From Ensifer adhaerens (GTDB lineage: Bacteria; Pseudomonadota; Alphaproteobacteria; Rhizobiales; Rhizobiaceae): 64,000 nt of DNA. The notes below the pieces were generated by a model. The model saw nothing but the letters and a program-made list of their open reading frames with translations. It searched no databases and had not been told where the DNA came from. The DNA lies in NCBI RefSeq assembly GCF_000697965.2, contig NZ_CP015882.1:930001-994000 (forward strand), read 5' to 3'. This document shows positions 62,453 through 64,000 of the stretch, piece by piece. Position 1 is the first letter of the stretch, and each line of letters begins with the position of its first letter. A program made the position numbers and the translations under genes.

Positions 62453-63543
62453 AAGTCGGAGAACGCCACTACCATACGATCTGGCTCAACGAGGACGGAC
62501 GCTCCGTCGATATCATCGACCAACGCTGGTTGCCGCACGAGTTCCGCGTCGTGACGCTGAAAACGGTCGCCGATGTCGCCGTCGCCATCCGCGACATGTG
62601 GGTGCGCGGCGCACCGCTGATCGGCGTCACGGCCGCCTACGGTGTTGCGATTGCGATGGCCAAGGACCCGTCGAACGCCCATCTCGACGCCGTCTGGGAG
62701 GAACTCAACGAAACACGCCCGACCGCCATCAATCTGCGCTGGGCGCTGAACGCCATGCGCGACCATCTGCGCCCCTTGCCGGAAGGCGGGCGTGCCAAGG
62801 CGGCCTATGATCGTGCCGCCGAGATCGCGGCCGAAGATGTCGAACTCAATCGCGCCATTGGCGCAAACGGCCTGAAGGTCATCCGCGAGATTGCTGCGAA
62901 GAAGGCGCCGGGTGAACCCGTGCGCATCCTCACCCATTGCAACGCCGGCTGGCTTGCGACCGTCGACTATGGCACTGCGACTGCACCCATCTACATGGCT
63001 GTCGAGGAAGGCATTCCGGTGCATGTCTATGTCGACGAAACACGCCCGCGCAATCAGGGCGCCTATCTCACCGCCTGGGAAATGAACGGCCACGGTGTGC
63101 CGCACACGCTGATCGTCGACAATGCCGGCGGGCACCTGATGCAGCACGGCGATGTGGATATGGTCATTGTCGGCACGGACCGGACGACGGCCAATGGCGA
63201 TGTCTGCAACAAGATCGGCACCTATCTGAAGGCGCTAGCTGCGCGCGACAATGGCGTCCCCTTCTATGTCGCCCTTCCCTCGCCGACGATCGACTGGACG
63301 GTCCGCGACGGGATCAAGGAAATCCCGATCGAGGAGCGAACCGCCGACGAGGTGAGCTTCGTCCAGGGGCGCGCCAGCGACGGCTCGATTGCCAGCGTGC
63401 GCATTTCGCCGGAGGGCAGCCCTGCCGCCAATCCGGCCTTCGACGTCACGCCCGCCCGACTCATCACCGGCCTGATCACCGAGCGCGGCATCGCAACACC
63501 ATCGCCCGAAGGCCTCAAGGCGCTTTTCCCAGAACGGAGCTGA
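62449..63543 (+). CDS. mtnA: S-methyl-5-thioribose-1-phosphate isomerase
   Basis: 364 aa with a GTG start at 62449 overlapping the mtnK stop. The eIF2B-like isomerase family signature [13 protein letters not shown] appears near residue 53. The active-site Cys lies in [10 protein letters not shown] and the Asp in [19 protein letters not shown]. It converts MTR-1-phosphate to methylthioribulose-1-phosphate. No mtnB, mtnC or mtnD follows here, so the downstream fate of the product may differ from the classic methionine salvage route. Confidence 0.94.
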   Translation: MKVGERHYHTIWLNEDGRSVDIIDQRWLPHEFRVVTLKTVADVAVAIRDMWVRGAPLIGVTAAYGVAIAMAKDPSNAHLDAVWEELNETRPTAINLRWALNAMRDHLRPLPEGGRAKAAYDRAAEIAAEDVELNRAIGANGLKVIREIAAKKAPGEPVRILTHCNAGWLATVDYGTATAPIYMAVEEGIPVHVYVDETRPRNQGAYLTAWEMNGHGVPHTLIVDNAGGHLMQHGDVDMVIVGTDRTTANGDVCNKIGTYLKALAARDNGVPFYVALPSPTIDWTVRDGIKEIPIEERTADEVSFVQGRASDGSIASVRISPEGSPAANPAFDVTPARLITGLITERGIATPSPEGLKALFPERS

Positions 63544-63547
63544 GACG

Positions 63548-64000
63548 ATGACACTCACGAACCGGGTTTCAACGGAAGAGATCGCGCTCGGCATCCGCCG
63601 ACGGGTGTTCTTCCACACGATGAAGAACAATGGCGGTTACCTCAGCCAGGCCTGCTCGGCTGCCGAAAGCCTTGCGCTGCTCTATAACGAGCTTCTGACG
63701 CTCGGCGAGCCGACGTTGCCGAAGGTGCCGCTGCCGTTTCGCGGTGTTCCTTCGGCGCACAATCCGGACGCCTTTACCGGCGCCGGCTATCACGGACCGG
63801 TTGGGCCGGCGTTCGACCGTTTCTTCATCTCGCCCGCCCACTATGCGCTCGTCATCTATTCGGCGCTGATCGAGATGGGGCGCATGGACGAGCACGCGCT
63901 CGATCACTTCAACAAGGACGGCGGTTCGGTCGAGATGATCGGCGCCGAGCACAGCCCCGGCATGGAAGTGACCACGGGCTCGCTGGCGCAGGGTCTCTCC
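63548..64000 (+). CDS. transketolase-type TPP-dependent enzyme, N-terminal part (runs off the window)
   Basis: The first 151 residues are visible from the ATG at 63548, 4 bases after mtnA. IRRRVFFHTMKNNGGYLSQACSAAESLALLYNELL and, further on, FISPAHYALVIYSALIEMG and PGMEVTTGSLAQGLS match the TPP-binding N-terminal domain of transketolases (GxGHxGxxLS-like start, SxGHxAxxxYxxL block). It could be a one-piece enzyme or the N-subunit of a split transketolase. Being in the mtnKA operon suggests it works on the carbon skeleton from the salvage pathway. Confidence 0.82.
   Translation, partial: MTLTNRVSTEEIALGIRRRVFFHTMKNNGGYLSQACSAAESLALLYNELLTLGEPTLPKVPLPFRGVPSAHNPDAFTGAGYHGPVGPAFDRFFISPAHYALVIYSALIEMGRMDEHALDHFNKDGGSVEMIGAEHSPGMEVTTGSLAQGLS

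Noticed and set aside
1..64000. CRISPR array, tRNA, rRNA, prophage or integron
   Set aside because: I saw no regularly spaced repeats, no tRNA-like cloverleaf with conserved TTCGA arm that I could support, and no phage structural, integrase or attC features.

Overview
The window looks like part of a large replicon (chromid or megaplasmid) of a Rhizobiaceae alphaproteobacterium, most likely Sinorhizobium/Ensifer. The grounds are high GC, dense minus-strand catabolic operons each fed by an ABC transporter, an L-fucose gene order that I recall from S. meliloti pSymB, and ISNCY-type insertion sequences. The genus is inference. I saw no rRNA or tRNA gene, CRISPR array or replication module.

The left 20 kb is a patchwork. 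It holds an FkbM-type methyltransferase, a relic IS end, two ISNCY elements side by side (the first seems to carry a passenger gene), an NAD(P)H:FMN reductase, a GNAT acetyltransferase, an MFS drug-type exporter, an XRE regulator, a FabMG-like protein, a GT-C membrane protein, a Kup potassium transporter, a CorA-type metal transporter, a pentapeptide-repeat protein and a TadG-like pilus protein split by a frameshift. Between them lie relics: a second pentapeptide 3' end and the remains of a toxin-antitoxin pair.

Positions 20.2 to 35.4 kb hold what I consider the most interesting system: a two-armed organophosphate gene set. Arm 1 (minus strand) encodes a fused two-domain FbpB-type permease, its ATPase, two paralogous binding proteins, an inositol-monophosphatase-family enzyme and a CX5R dual-specificity-type phosphatase. 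Arm 2 (minus strand) encodes a second monophosphatase, a second CX5R phosphatase, a metallophosphoesterase, an HTH-only RpiR protein and a Na/Pi transporter with a PhoU-like domain. A LacI regulator sits between the arms and an MFS carrier is divergent from arm 2. Related TGCACACG dyads lie in both control regions. I infer uptake of a phosphorylated sugar, polyol or phosphodiester, stepwise dephosphorylation inside the cell, and handling of the released phosphate.

Positions 35.6 to 38.5 kb carry a candidate small RNA with a CUCCUCCC loop and a strong terminator, a CPA1 Na+/H+ antiporter, a Nudix-type protein with a degraded Nudix box, and a WGR-domain protein.

Positions 38.7 to 53.7 kb form a non-phosphorylating L-fucose-type pathway: ABC importer, mutarotase, two enolase-superfamily enzymes (one with every L-fuconate dehydratase catalytic position), oxidoreductase, lactonase-type amidohydrolase, SDR, FAH-family hydrolase and an IclR regulator. 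A MaoC / CoA-transferase / leaderless binding-protein operon follows. Three control regions share a roughly 29-base motif.

Positions 53.9 to 64 kb hold a SorC-type regulator, an aldolase-SDR fusion, a DfrB (R67-type) dihydrofolate reductase homologue, an RbsABC-like importer, mtnK, mtnA and the start of a transketolase-type gene. The same operator-like dyad, GTCAA-N5-TTGAC, lies before the regulator and in the importer/mtnK divergent region. This suggests one regulon for salvage of 5-methylthioribose or 5-deoxyribose through a DHAP-shunt-like cleavage.
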